DNA from: Taklimakanibacter albus
GTDB taxonomy: Bacteria; Pseudomonadota; Alphaproteobacteria; Rhizobiales; Aestuariivirgaceae
Direction: 5' to 3'
Assembly: GCF_016595235.1 (NCBI RefSeq)
Contig: NZ_JAENHL010000007.1
Location: 1,834,765 to 1,898,764, forward strand
Length of the DNA stretch: 64,000 nt
Both the position numbers and the translations under genes were made by a program. Position 1 is the stretch's first letter. Every line of letters starts with the position of its first letter. Of this stretch, positions 8,205 to 17,023 are shown in pieces. The notes under the pieces were generated by a model. It saw nothing but the letters and a program-made list of their open reading frames with translations, did not search any database and was not told where the DNA came from.

Positions 8205-9536
8205 TTAGGCTGACAAATGGAGATGGATCGCTTCGGCGGCGCGCCGGCCGTCATCGACCGCGGCGACGGTGAGATCCTGGCCGCCCGCCGCGCAGTCGCC
8301 ACCCGCCCAGACATCGGCGAGATTGGTGCGCCGTGAAGCGTCGACCTTGATGCGTCCGCCGTCAAGCACGATCGCATCCTGCATCGGATCGGCCACGAAA
8401 GTCTGGCCGATCGCCTTGAAGATCATGTCGGCGGAGAGCTTGAAGGTCTCGCCGGTGCCGGTGAGCTTGCCCTTCTTCTCTTCCGTATATTCGCATTCGA
8501 GGCCGACCGCCTTGCCGTCCTTGACGATGACCTTCTTCGGCATCACCCAATGTTTGATCTTGACGCCCTTGGTCTGCGCCAGATCCTGCTCGAAGTCCGA
8601 GGCCTTCATCTGGTCGGCGCCGCGGCGATAGAGGATGGTGACATCCTCGGCGCCCAGGAGCTTCGACTGCACCGCTATGTCGATGGCGGTCATGCCGCCG
8701 CCGATGACCAGCACCTGGCGCCCGACCGGCAATTTGCCGAGGTCCTTCGCCTGTCGCAGCTCGGCGATATAATCGACCGCGTCCTCGACGCCGGCGCTTT
8801 CCTCATGGCGGGTGTTGAGCGCATTGACGCCCTGCAGCCCCATGCCGAGAAACACCGCGTCATAGTCCTTGCGCAAGGTCTCGAGCTTGATCTGCTTGCC
8901 CAGCGCCTTGCCGTGCTCGATGTCGATGCCGCCGATGCCGAGGACGAAATCGACCTCCTCCTGCGCAAAGCCGTCGACCGTCTTGTAGGCGGCGATGCCA
9001 TATTCGTTGAGGCCGCCCGGTTTTTTGCGTGCCTCGAAGATCGTGACGTCATGGCCGTGCAGCGCCAGGCGGTGAGCACAAGCGAGGCCCGCCGGCCCCG
9101 CCCCAACGACGGCCACTTTTTTCCCGGTCGCGGGCGCGCGTTGGAAGGGTTGCGCATTGGCGCGCATCAGCGTGTCGGTGGCGTAGCGTTGCAGAAGACC
9201 GATCTTGACCGGCTTGCCTTCCGCCTTCTCGCGCACGCAGACTTCTTCGCACAAGGTCTCGGTCGGGCAGACGCGGGCGCACATTCCGCCCAAGATGTTC
9301 TGCTCGAAGATCGTTTCGGCCGCGCCCTTGGCATTGCCGGCGCTGATCTGACGGATGAACAGCGGAATGTCGATCGAGGTCGGACAGGCCTGCTGGCAGG
9401 GCGCGTCATAGCAGAAGTAGCAGCGGTCGCTTTCGACCAGCGCCTCATGCGCGCTCAACGGCGGATGCAGGTCGGAAAAGTTCTTTGCGTAGGCGTCCTT
9501 GCCGAGACGCCGGCCCGTTATGTCGGGATGGCCCAT
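8205..9536 (-). CDS. preT: NAD-dependent dihydropyrimidine dehydrogenase subunit PreT
   Basis: A 443-residue FAD/iron-sulfur subunit passing electrons from NAD(P)H to PreA. The N-terminal Cys-rich region (CYFCYDAPCQQACP near 40-53, later CARVCP and CEEVC) binds 4Fe-4S clusters. VVGAGPAGLACAHRLA near 140 is the FAD dinucleotide fold, VIGGGMTAIDIA the NAD(P) fold, and WAGGDCAAGG the C-terminal FAD contact. The ATG at 9536 has GTGAGGAG at seven bases. A GTG five codons upstream is in frame but is itself part of that ribosome-binding site, so I reject it. Operon order preT-preA is the standard one. Confidence 0.95.
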   Translation of the reverse strand: MGHPDITGRRLGKDAYAKNFSDLHPPLSAHEALVESDRCYFCYDAPCQQACPTSIDIPLFIRQISAGNAKGAAETIFEQNILGGMCARVCPTETLCEEVCVREKAEGKPVKIGLLQRYATDTLMRANAQPFQRAPATGKKVAVVGAGPAGLACAHRLALHGHDVTIFEARKKPGGLNEYGIAAYKTVDGFAQEEVDFVLGIGGIDIEHGKALGKQIKLETLRKDYDAVFLGMGLQGVNALNTRHEESAGVEDAVDYIAELRQAKDLGKLPVGRQVLVIGGGMTAIDIAVQSKLLGAEDVTILYRRGADQMKASDFEQDLAQTKGVKIKHWVMPKKVIVKDGKAVGLECEYTEEKKGKLTGTGETFKLSADMIFKAIGQTFVADPMQDAIVLDGGRIKVDASRRTNLADVWAGGDCAAGGQDLTVAAVDDGRRAAEAIHLHLSA

Positions 9537-9577
9537 AGGTAGTCTCCTCACGTCCGATCTTCACGCCGGATGCCGGA

Positions 9578-9627
9578 ATATTGAATCAGTTTTCTCATTT
9601 GGTCAAATTATTTATCAAAAGGTCAAA
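9578..9627 (-). promoter_or_regulatory. Candidate preT promoter with GGTCAAA direct repeats
   Basis: On the minus strand TTGACC (9606-9601), 17 bases, then CAATAT (9583-9578) resembles a sigma-70 promoter reading into preT. On the plus strand GGTCAAA occurs at 9601-9607 and 9621-9627, two helical turns apart in an AT-rich patch, and could bind a regulator. Prediction only. Confidence 0.35.
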
Positions 9628-9716
9628 AATTGTCGGAGACCACCCCTCATTTGAGGTGGGCAAAGCGGGTGACTTCTTCCTAAACTCCGGAAATGGCGGA
9701 TAATCCGGGAAGTCTC

Positions 9717-10874
9717 ATGCGCCTGCCTTTCCTCATTTTGCTTGCCTTCTGCCTGGCCGCGCCGGCCGCGGCCGAGGACTGGGACGGGGTGGTGAAATTC
9801 CTCAAGCCCGTGGCGCCAGACGAGCCGGTCCATGTTCTCTGCAAGGCGGAGCAGGCCTGCGGCCTCATCAATTCGGCGGGCGAGCTGGTTCTCGACCAGG
9901 TCTATCGCCGGCTCACCGTCGGCCCGCCAATGCCGGCCAGCGCGCGCCAGGTCATTGCCGAGGCTGTCGCCGGCCGGACCGGCCTGTTCGATCTCACCGG
10001 CAAATGGCTGCTGCGCCCGAAATATGAAAATGCGAGCTTCCTCTATAATGATCGCATCGCGGTCAAGAAGGGCGGCGCCTGGGGTTATGTCAGCGGCAGC
10101 GATCGGATGATCGTTCAGCCCAGATATGAAATAGCGACCGACTTCACGGCCCCTGTCACGTCGGTCTATCTCAATGGAAAATGGGGGCTCATCGACACGA
10201 ACGGCCTCGTCGTCGCCGAGCCGAAATACAGCGTCATCAGGGAATTCACCGACGGCGTGGCGATCTTCGCCGCCGACCAGGGCTATGGCCTGATCGATGC
10301 GGCCGGCAAGGAAATCCTCTCCGGCTACACCACGATCGAGCCCTTTTCCGAAGGCTTCGCCATGGCGCTGAAGGAGCTGAATCAAGTCGGCTTCATCGAC
10401 AAGACCGGCAAATGGATGTTCAGGACCAGGTTTCAAAGCGCCGGAAATTTCCATGAAGGCCTCGCCTCTGTCACCAATGGCGACCGGACGGGTTTCGTGG
10501 CCAAGGATGGCCGCGTGACGATCCCGCTCAAATTCGACGACGCGCATGATTTCTCCGGCGGCGTGGCGCCGGTCGCCGTCAATGGGAAGTGGGGCGTGAT
10601 CGACCGCAAGGGACGCTGGGCCATCAAGCCCCGATTTGATTATCTCTGGTCGTTCACCAAGGGCGTCGCCGTCGCCAATCGCGGCGGCAGCTTCGATGAA
10701 TTCGGCGTGCCGGAGAAGGACGCCGGAACCTGGGGCGCCATCAGCGTGTCGGGCGACTGGATCGTCAAGCCGCAATTCGACAGCGTCGAAGTGACGGACG
10801 GCCTCATCGTCGCCTGGAAGGACAAGAAACGCCGCTATTTCGACTTCGACGGCAAGCTGGTTACCTCCGAATAG
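9717..10874 (+). CDS. Exported WG-repeat protein (first tandem copy)
   Basis: A 385-residue secreted protein. Residues 1-20 form a Sec signal peptide (basic MR, hydrophobic core LPFLILLAFCLA, cleavage after APAAA). The rest is about nine WG-type beta-repeats, e.g. GYVSGSDRMIVQPRYE, GLIDTNGLVVAEPKY, GVIDRKGRWAIKPRFD. The start at 9717 is chosen because the signal peptide begins there, GGGAAG lies upstream, and the neighbouring paralogue starts at the equivalent place; an ATG at 9693 would bury the signal peptide. WG repeats are thought to mediate binding; no enzymatic motif is seen. A Cys pair (VLCKAEQACG) shared with the paralogue could be a disulfide. Confidence 0.85.
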   Translation: MRLPFLILLAFCLAAPAAAEDWDGVVKFLKPVAPDEPVHVLCKAEQACGLINSAGELVLDQVYRRLTVGPPMPASARQVIAEAVAGRTGLFDLTGKWLLRPKYENASFLYNDRIAVKKGGAWGYVSGSDRMIVQPRYEIATDFTAPVTSVYLNGKWGLIDTNGLVVAEPKYSVIREFTDGVAIFAADQGYGLIDAAGKEILSGYTTIEPFSEGFAMALKELNQVGFIDKTGKWMFRTRFQSAGNFHEGLASVTNGDRTGFVAKDGRVTIPLKFDDAHDFSGGVAPVAVNGKWGVIDRKGRWAIKPRFDYLWSFTKGVAVANRGGSFDEFGVPEKDAGTWGAISVSGDWIVKPQFDSVEVTDGLIVAWKDKKRRYFDFDGKLVTSE

Positions 10875-10990
10875 CCGGCCAGGCGGCGTGCCTCCGACCC
10901 TCGCGCGCCACTGTACCTCTCATCTGGGGTGAGCCAAGGAAACGGCATTCCCTTAGACTCAGGCTGCGACCGCCAACTCGGAGACATCTC

Positions 10991-12154
10991 ATGCGCCTGT
11001 CCCTTCTCGTTCCGTTTCTGATCTGCCTTGCCCTGCCGGCGGCGGCAGAGGGGTCGGAAGAGCTGGTGAAATTTCTCAAGCCGGTCGCGGCCGATGCCAA
11101 TGTCCATGTCCTGTGCAAGAAGGAGCAGGAATGTGGACTCATGAATTCGGCGGGCGAGCTGATCCTGGAGCAGACCTATCGCCGGCTTGTCGTCGGCCCT
11201 TCGTCACCAGGCATCCCGCGTCAGGTGATCGCCGAGCCGGTCGGCGGCAAGACCGGCATCTTCGATCTCACCGGCAAGTGGCTGCTGCAGCCGGGGTCCG
11301 ATTATGAGGAAATGGGTTATCTCCGCAACAACCGGATCGCGGTCAAGCGCGAGGGCAAATGGGGTTATGTGGATGGCCGCGGAAAGATGGTCATCCCGCC
11401 TCAATTCGAAAGCGCCGGCGATTTCCTGACGACAGCGGCCATTGTCCGCGGCCGCGACAATCTGGGCTTGATCGACGTCAACGGCACCCCGCTCACGCCG
11501 CATAAATATATCAAGATCGGCGATTTCGTGGATGGAGTCGCCGAGTTCATGGATGCCGACGTCGTCGCCGGTCTCATCGATCTCAAGGGCAAGGAGATCG
11601 TCACAGGCTATACGGTGACGGGGCCGTTGTCGGAGGGCCTCGCCATGGCATTCAAGAGCAACAAGGAGCAAGGTTATATCGACCGGACCGGCAAATGGGT
11701 CATCAAATCCAAATTCGGTGTCAGAGGAGATTTCAGCGAAGGTCTCGCCATCGTCGATGCCAAGGGCAAGCGGGGCTACATGGCCAGGAACGGCAAGCTC
11801 GCCATTCCCTTCAAATACGATTCCGCCAAGGCCTTCTCGAACGGCGTCGCTTCTGTCGCCCAGAAGCGCAAATGGGGCGTGATCGACCGCAAAGGCCGCT
11901 TCCTCGTCAAACCGGAGCTCGACTACATCGACTCCTTCGTCAACGACATCGCCCGCGCCAATCGCGGCGGCAGCCTTGATGAGTATGGCATGTCCGAAGG
12001 AGCCGAGGGCTTGTGGGGTGTCATCGACAAGTCCGGCAAATGGATCATCGAGCCGCAATATGAATCACTCGAGATCAACGGCGACCTCATCAAGGCCTGG
12101 AAAGGCGGCTATCACTATTTCGCCCTGGATGGCCGCCCCATCCAGGTGAACTGA
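10991..12154 (+). CDS. Exported WG-repeat protein (second tandem copy)
   Basis: A 387-residue paralogue of the preceding gene with the same architecture: Sec signal peptide (MRLSLLVPFLICLALPAAA), then a conserved opening (KFLKPVAADANVHVLCKKEQECG) and about nine WG repeats such as KWGYVDGRGKMVIPPQFE and WGVIDKSGKWIIEPQYE. The two proteins align along their whole length and so arose by tandem duplication. The 116-base gap before it resembles the leader of the first copy, suggesting each copy kept its own upstream region. Periplasmic or surface location is inferred from the signal peptide; function unknown. Confidence 0.85.
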   Translation: MRLSLLVPFLICLALPAAAEGSEELVKFLKPVAADANVHVLCKKEQECGLMNSAGELILEQTYRRLVVGPSSPGIPRQVIAEPVGGKTGIFDLTGKWLLQPGSDYEEMGYLRNNRIAVKREGKWGYVDGRGKMVIPPQFESAGDFLTTAAIVRGRDNLGLIDVNGTPLTPHKYIKIGDFVDGVAEFMDADVVAGLIDLKGKEIVTGYTVTGPLSEGLAMAFKSNKEQGYIDRTGKWVIKSKFGVRGDFSEGLAIVDAKGKRGYMARNGKLAIPFKYDSAKAFSNGVASVAQKRKWGVIDRKGRFLVKPELDYIDSFVNDIARANRGGSLDEYGMSEGAEGLWGVIDKSGKWIIEPQYESLEINGDLIKAWKGGYHYFALDGRPIQVN

Positions 12155-12160
12155 TCGCCG

Positions 12161-13456
12161 TCAGCTCGCCGGCTTCGGCGCATAGTCGGCGCCGTTCACG
12201 CTCTTCGGTCGGCCGTCGAGATGAAGCGTCGATAGTCGTTCCGGCGCTTCGGCGATCACCTTGCCGCGCTTGATGACGAAAAGCCGCTGCGGCTTGAGCC
12301 TGATCGCCTCGATCGGATCCTTGGCCTGCAGCACCACCATGTCGGCATGGCAGCCCTTGTCGAGACCATAACCGTCGAGATGCATCGCCTTGGCGGGATT
12401 GACCGTCACCGCATCGAAGCACCAGCGCATGCCTTCGCGGCTCGTCATCTGCGCCACATGCACGCCCATATGGGCCGCCTCCAGCATGTCGCCCTGGCCC
12501 AGCGAATACCAGGGATCGAGCACGCAATCATGGCCGAAGGAGACGTTGATGCCGGCCTGGCGCAGTTCCGGCACCCGCGTCATGCCGCGCCGCTTGGGAT
12601 AGGTATCATGGCGGCCTTGCAGCGTGATGTTGATCAGCGGATTGGGTGTCGCGTGAAGCTGCGCCTCGACCATCAAGGCGATGAGCTTCGACACATAATA
12701 ATTGTCCATCGAATGCATCGAGGTGAGATGCGAGCCGACCACGCGGCCATGGAGACCGAGCCGTTGCGTCTCATAAGCCAGCGCCTCGACATGGCGCGAC
12801 ATCGGATCGTCCGTCTCGTCGCAATGGATATCGACCAGGAGCCCACGCTTGGCCGCGATCTCGCAGAGCGCCTTCAGGCTCTGCGCGCCATCCGCCATGG
12901 TGCGTTCGAAATGCGGGATTCCGCCCACCACATCGACGCCGAGATCGAGGGCGCGTTCGAGATTCTTCGCTGCCGTCGGTGAGCGGTAATAGCCGTCCTG
13001 CGGAAAGGCGACGATCTGCAGGTCGATATAGGGCGCGATCTTCTTGCGCACTTCGAGCAGCGCCTCGACGCACAGCAAACGGTCGTCGCACACATCGACA
13101 TGCGTGCGGATGGCGAGGAGCCCTTGTGACACCGCGAGGTCGCAATAGCGCAAGGCCCGCTCGATGACCGCCTCATGGGTGAGGAGCGGCTTGAGCTCGC
13201 CCCACAGCGCGATGCCCTCGAGCAAGGTGCCCGAACGGTTGAGCCGTGGCTGACCGAGCGAGAGCGTCGCATCCATATGGAAATGCGCGTCGACGAAAGG
13301 TGGCGAGACCAGATAACCCTTGGCGTCGATCTCACGCGCCCCGGCGATCGCCGGCACCGTGCCGATCTCGGCGATACGGCCATTGCGGCACAGGATGCTT
13401 TGTCCCGTCCGGCCATCCGGCAGGCTCGCATTTCTGATGATGAGATCGCTGGTCAT
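12161..13456 (-). CDS. Cytosine-deaminase-like amidohydrolase
   Basis: A 431-residue metal-dependent deaminase. DAHFHMD at about 55-61 provides the HxH pair, HCDETDDP near 212 the third His and active-site Glu, VGSHLTSMHS the next His, and FGHDCVLDPWYSLG the metal Asp and the segment typical of E. coli CodA. It therefore most probably hydrolyses cytosine or a related ring such as creatinine or isoguanine. A pyrimidine role fits the presence of preT-preA 2.6 kb away, but the genes are not adjacent. It converges with the second WG gene, with 6 bases between them. Confidence 0.8.
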   Translation of the reverse strand: MTSDLIIRNASLPDGRTGQSILCRNGRIAEIGTVPAIAGAREIDAKGYLVSPPFVDAHFHMDATLSLGQPRLNRSGTLLEGIALWGELKPLLTHEAVIERALRYCDLAVSQGLLAIRTHVDVCDDRLLCVEALLEVRKKIAPYIDLQIVAFPQDGYYRSPTAAKNLERALDLGVDVVGGIPHFERTMADGAQSLKALCEIAAKRGLLVDIHCDETDDPMSRHVEALAYETQRLGLHGRVVGSHLTSMHSMDNYYVSKLIALMVEAQLHATPNPLINITLQGRHDTYPKRRGMTRVPELRQAGINVSFGHDCVLDPWYSLGQGDMLEAAHMGVHVAQMTSREGMRWCFDAVTVNPAKAMHLDGYGLDKGCHADMVVLQAKDPIEAIRLKPQRLFVIKRGKVIAEAPERLSTLHLDGRPKSVNGADYAPKPAS

Positions 13457-13524
13457 GGGCTCCGCTCATTCTGAAAAAAGCCATGTGAGCAGGATTCTCC
13501 GCGGTCGTCCATGCGCTCGTCTCG

Positions 13525-14343
13525 TCAGCCCTTGCGCGCCTCGAGTGAGAAGGCGAGCGGCAGCTGCACGTGATCAGCGGGCAACCGGTAGAGCCCGTCT
13601 TCGCCCGCTTTCATATTGGGAAACAGCGGCCATACCAATGCCGCATGCTCGCGGAACCAGTTGAGCGTCAGCCCCGCCGCGATCAGGCCGTTGATGATGT
13701 CGGACAGAGGATGCTGCCAGGAATAGGTCTTCTTGTTGGCGAGCTCGTCTGCCGCACCCGTATAGGTCGTCGCGACCTCTTCCACGATCGGCGCTTCCTT
13801 GGGCGTGCGCCAATCATAGCGCGGAACGATGCGCTCCTCGACCCAGTCGAGGCTCAGGATCGTCTGATGCGTCTCGGCGAGATAGAGCTTGCCGCCCGGC
13901 TTGAGCAGCGAAGCGACGACCTTCGCCCACAAAGCGATATCGGGCAGCCAGTTGATGGCGCCCCAGGTGACATAGACCCTGTCGAATTCGCCTGCGAGCA
14001 GATCGCGCGCATCATAGACATTGCCTTCGACGAATTGCGCATCGACGCCAAGCCTTTCGGCGAGGGCGCGCGCCTCGGCGACAGCAGCGGGGGAGAAATC
14101 GAGCCCGGTCACCGACGCGCCGCGCCGTGCCAGCGAAATCGAGTCCAGCCCGAAGTGGCATTGCAGATGCGCGATGCGCAAACCCTTCACGTCGCCGATT
14201 TCGGCCGCCTCGATCGGGCTCAGGCTGTCCTTGCCGGCGATGAACTGCTCGACGTCATAGAACTTCGTGTCGTCGCGGCGATGGATCGCCACGCGCTCGT
14301 CCCAGCTCTTGCGGTTGGCGTCGAAATAGCTCTGCTTGTCCAT
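13525..14343 (-). CDS. Class I SAM-dependent methyltransferase
   Basis: A 272-residue soluble methyltransferase. GLRIAHLQCHFGLDSISLAR is a motif I variant, VTGLDFSPAAVAEAR carries the acidic residue contacting SAM, and VYVTWGAINWLPD resembles motif IV/post-II; the following LKPGGKLYLAE is the standard motif. The ATG at 14343 follows a GGGGGGAA site; the longer frame from 14403 would read through a likely terminator. Acceptor substrate unknown. Confidence 0.8.
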   Translation of the reverse strand: MDKQSYFDANRKSWDERVAIHRRDDTKFYDVEQFIAGKDSLSPIEAAEIGDVKGLRIAHLQCHFGLDSISLARRGASVTGLDFSPAAVAEARALAERLGVDAQFVEGNVYDARDLLAGEFDRVYVTWGAINWLPDIALWAKVVASLLKPGGKLYLAETHQTILSLDWVEERIVPRYDWRTPKEAPIVEEVATTYTGAADELANKKTYSWQHPLSDIINGLIAAGLTLNWFREHAALVWPLFPNMKAGEDGLYRLPADHVQLPLAFSLEARKG

Positions 14344-14351
14344 GTGTTCCC

Positions 14352-14386
14352 CCCAAAGGAAACGGGCCAGCTCGATGAGCCGGCCC
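14352..14386 (-). terminator. Probable terminator of the ribosomal operon
   Basis: Read leftward, a 10-bp stem (GGGCCGGCTC / GAGCTGGCCC, one G-T pair) with a three-base loop at 14386-14364 is followed by GTTTCCTTT. It begins 31 bases past the rplS stop and ends just before the methyltransferase ribosome-binding site. The T-run is interrupted, so some read-through is possible. Confidence 0.5.
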
Positions 14387-14416
14387 GCGCCAAATCTCAA
14401 CAAGCTGATGCTTGAA

Positions 14417-14839
14417 TTACGCCTTGTCGGCTTCGCTCGCCTGCGTCACCGGAACGGCGTCCGACGCACCCGGCACCAGAGCGCGCTGCTTCTCGGCGAT
14501 ACGCGCCGACTTGCCGGTGCGGCCGCGCAGATAATAAAGCTTGGCGCGACGGACATGGCCGCGGCGCACCACCTTGATCGAGTCGATCAGCGGCGAATAG
14601 ACCGGGAAGACGCGCTCCACGCCTTCGCCATAGGAGATCTTGCGGACCGTGAAGTTCTCGTTCAGGCCGCCGCCCGAACGCGCGATCACCACGCCTTCAT
14701 AGGCCTGCACGCGGCTGCGATCGCCTTCGACGACCTTCACATTCACGACGACCGTGTCGCCGGGGGCAAAATCGGGAACGGCGCGCTTCGCGGCCACCAC
14801 CGCTACTTGCTCTTTCTCGAGCTGCTCGATGATATTCAT
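14417..14839 (-). CDS. rplS: 50S ribosomal protein L19
   Basis: A 140-residue large-subunit protein located at the 30S-50S interface. The body from [18 protein letters not shown] through [26 protein letters not shown] to [24 protein letters not shown] matches L19; the last ~25 residues are an extra low-complexity tail of the kind seen in alphaproteobacteria. It is the last gene of the ffh-rpsP-rimM-trmD-rplS cluster and follows trmD after 52 bases. Confidence 0.98.
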   Translation of the reverse strand: MNIIEQLEKEQVAVVAAKRAVPDFAPGDTVVVNVKVVEGDRSRVQAYEGVVIARSGGGLNENFTVRKISYGEGVERVFPVYSPLIDSIKVVRRGHVRRAKLYYLRGRTGKSARIAEKQRALVPGASDAVPVTQASEADKA

Positions 14840-14891
14840 GGCACTAAATCCTTTTGGAGTTGCGGCTCTTTACCTGCTGAGCCGGGTAAAA

Positions 14892-15584
14892 TCAATTCTT
14901 TCTCTGCACATAAGCCTGCCAAAGATCGGCGCGGCGTTTCTCGGTTAGTCGCTCCCGCTGCTCTTTCTTCCAGCGGGCCATCGCCTTATGGTCGCCGGAG
15001 AGCAAAACCTCAGGAATCTCAAGGCCTTCCCAGGTCCGCGGGCGGGTATATTGCGGCTGCTCGAGAAGCCCGTCCTCGAAGCTTTCCTCGAAGCCTGACC
15101 GCTCATCGCCCATGACGCCCGGCAAAAGCCTTACCACTGCGTCCAAAAGCGCCAGCGCCGCCGGTTCACCGCCCGACAGGACGAAATCCCCAAGCGAGAC
15201 CTCGCGCAAGCTTCGCCGCTCGATCACCCTTTCATCCACGCCCTCGAACCGGCCGCAGATGATGAGGGCGCCCGGCCCCGCCGCCAGATGGCGGACCAGG
15301 CCTTGGGTGAGACGTTCGCCGCGCGGGCTCATCAGAAGCCTGGGCCCCTGATGCTCGGTCTGGTCGATCGTCGCCGCGAGAATATCGGGCTTGATGACCA
15401 TGCCGGGTCCGCCGCCCGCCGGGGAATCGTCCACCGTGCGGTGGCGGTCGGTGGCGGAGGCGCGAATATCGCGCACCGCCAATGACCAGATGCCGGCATT
15501 GAGCGCCTTGCCGGCGAGCGAGGTGCCGAGCGGTCCCGGAAACATCTCCGGAAACAGCGTCAGGATGGTGGCCTGCCAGCTCAT
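14892..15584 (-). CDS. trmD: tRNA (guanine37-N1)-methyltransferase
   Basis: A 230-residue SPOUT-class enzyme that methylates G37 of tRNAs reading CNN codons, preventing +1 frameshifts. Recognisable are [13 protein letters not shown] at the N-terminus, [12 protein letters not shown], the knot segments [10 protein letters not shown] and [32 protein letters not shown], and [20 protein letters not shown] near the end. Length is normal. Its start overlaps the rimM stop by four bases (ATGA). Confidence 0.98.
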   Translation of the reverse strand: MSWQATILTLFPEMFPGPLGTSLAGKALNAGIWSLAVRDIRASATDRHRTVDDSPAGGGPGMVIKPDILAATIDQTEHQGPRLLMSPRGERLTQGLVRHLAAGPGALIICGRFEGVDERVIERRSLREVSLGDFVLSGGEPAALALLDAVVRLLPGVMGDERSGFEESFEDGLLEQPQYTRPRTWEGLEIPEVLLSGDHKAMARWKKEQRERLTEKRRADLWQAYVQRKN

Positions 15585-16114
15585 GGGTCGTCCGGCTCGC
15601 CCTCATCCAGATAGGTCTCGGGCAGATCGAGCGTCAGCTCGGGCTTGGCGAGATCGATCTTCGGCACATACGCATCGGCGAACGGCACCAGCACGGTTTC
15701 CTTCACCCCGTCGCGGCGGATCTCGAGAAGATCGCCGGCGCCGAAATTCGGCATCGCGATCACTGTCCCGAATTTCTCGCCTGCAACCGTCACCACCGAG
15801 GCCCCGATGAGGTCATGCACATAGACCTCGTCATCTTCGGGCTCCGGCAGCTGCCCGCGCTTGAGAAACAGTTCCGCACCTTTCAGCGTCTCCGCCTGGT
15901 TGCGGTCCCGCACCCCTTTCAGCACGGCGATGAAACCGTCCTTCTGGGCCCGGAGCTTCTCGATCACGAGGCTTTCGCCGCGTGAGGTGCGAAGCGGGCC
16001 ATAGGAGGCGATCGCTTCCGGATCGGCGGTGAAGCTCTTGAGCTTCACCTCGCCCTTGATGCCATGCGCGGCGGTGATGACACCGGCCAGCACGTTATCG
16101 TCGGGCGAGACCAT
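15581..16114 (-). CDS. rimM: Ribosome maturation factor RimM
   Basis: A 177-residue 30S assembly factor that binds S19 and helps 16S rRNA 3'-domain processing. The N-terminal RimM domain opens with [21 protein letters not shown]; the PRC-barrel domain follows from about residue 95 ([14 protein letters not shown]) and ends [24 protein letters not shown]. Sits between rpsP and trmD as in most bacteria. Confidence 0.97.
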   Translation of the reverse strand: MVSPDDNVLAGVITAAHGIKGEVKLKSFTADPEAIASYGPLRTSRGESLVIEKLRAQKDGFIAVLKGVRDRNQAETLKGAELFLKRGQLPEPEDDEVYVHDLIGASVVTVAGEKFGTVIAMPNFGAGDLLEIRRDGVKETVLVPFADAYVPKIDLAKPELTLDLPETYLDEGEPDDP

Positions 16115-16123
16115 CCGTGATGC

Positions 16124-16495
16124 TTAGCTCTGCGGCGCGGCAGCGGCTTCAGCGGCCTTGGCGGCAGCGTCGGCCTGGGCCTTCTCACGCTCCAGGCGCT
16201 TCTTGCCGGGGAGAGCCTTGTTCGGGTTGTTGCGGGCTTCACGCTTCTTGAGGCCGGCCTTGTCGAGGAAGCGCAGCACGCGATCGGTCGGCTGGGCGCC
16301 CTTCTTGAGCCACGCCGCGGCCTTCTCAGCATCGAGCTGAACGCGCTTCTCGTCGGTCTTGCCGAGCATCGGGTTGAAGGCGCCGACCACGTCGATGAAC
16401 TTGCCGTCGCGCGGCGACGCCGCATCGGCGACCACGATGTGGTAATAGGGCCGCTTCTTCGAGCCGGCGCGCGACAGTCTGATCTTGAGGGACAT
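16124..16495 (-). CDS. rpsP: 30S ribosomal protein S16
   Basis: A 123-residue small-subunit protein: [25 protein letters not shown] is the universal S16 opening, followed by [14 protein letters not shown] and [20 protein letters not shown]. The C-terminal 40 residues are an alanine/lysine-rich extension common in alphaproteobacteria. It lies 9 bases before rimM and 20 bases after the GNAT gene. Confidence 0.98.
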   Translation of the reverse strand: MSLKIRLSRAGSKKRPYYHIVVADAASPRDGKFIDVVGAFNPMLGKTDEKRVQLDAEKAAAWLKKGAQPTDRVLRFLDKAGLKKREARNNPNKALPGKKRLEREKAQADAAAKAAEAAAAPQS

Positions 16496-16515
16496 TCTAG
16501 TTCTCCTTGGATGTT

Positions 16516-17022
16516 TCAGTATTGGGAATGCAGATAGACATGGTGATGTGTGCCATGGAGAAGGAATTCACCTTCCCGTCTGGCGCCGAGCTTCTCGGCG
16601 ACGCGTTGCGAGGCCGTGTTGCTGGGATTGATGTAGCTGACGAGACGCGGCAGCCCGAGCGTGCGATAGCCATGCTGGCGGGCGCGTTCCGCCGCTTCAC
16701 GCGCGAAACCTTTGCCGCGGAATTCCGGCATGATGCCCCAGCCGATTTCCGGATCGCCCCAGCCATCGGGAAACCACAGGCCGCTATGGCCAACGAATTT
16801 TCCGCTCGCGCGCTCTTCGAGCGCCCACGGCCCGAAGCCCCGCAAGGTCCAGTGGCCGATGAACAGCCCGATACGGCGCCAGACATCGCTGCGCGTGACG
16901 TCGCCGCTGTCATAGACCGCGACCGACTGCGGATCGCGATAGAAGTCGAGAAACGGATCGACGTCGCTTTCGCGCCACTGGCGCAAGCGCAGTCTTTCCG
17001 TCTCGAATTCTGGAAAAGCCAT
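16516..17022 (-). CDS. GNAT N-acetyltransferase, RimJ/RimL type, inside the ffh-rpsP operon
   Basis: A 168-residue acetyltransferase. [23 protein letters not shown] is the RimJ/RimL-type opening; [22 protein letters not shown] is the acetyl-CoA pyrophosphate loop (R/QxxGxG/A form), and [23 protein letters not shown] is the conserved alpha4 end. The ATG at 17022 lies one base past the ffh stop, with the lysine-codon run of ffh acting as ribosome-binding sequence; a frame from 17163 would overlap ffh by 140 bases and is rejected. It may acetylate a ribosomal or SRP protein given its position, but this is inference. Confidence 0.88.
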   Translation of the reverse strand: MAFPEFETERLRLRQWRESDVDPFLDFYRDPQSVAVYDSGDVTRSDVWRRIGLFIGHWTLRGFGPWALEERASGKFVGHSGLWFPDGWGDPEIGWGIMPEFRGKGFAREAAERARQHGYRTLGLPRLVSYINPSNTASQRVAEKLGARREGEFLLHGTHHHVYLHSQY

Positions 17023-17023
17023 G

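Noticed and set aside
9536-9551. GTG start for preT five codons upstream
   Set aside because: The GTG is part of the GTGAGGAG ribosome-binding site for the ATG at 9536.
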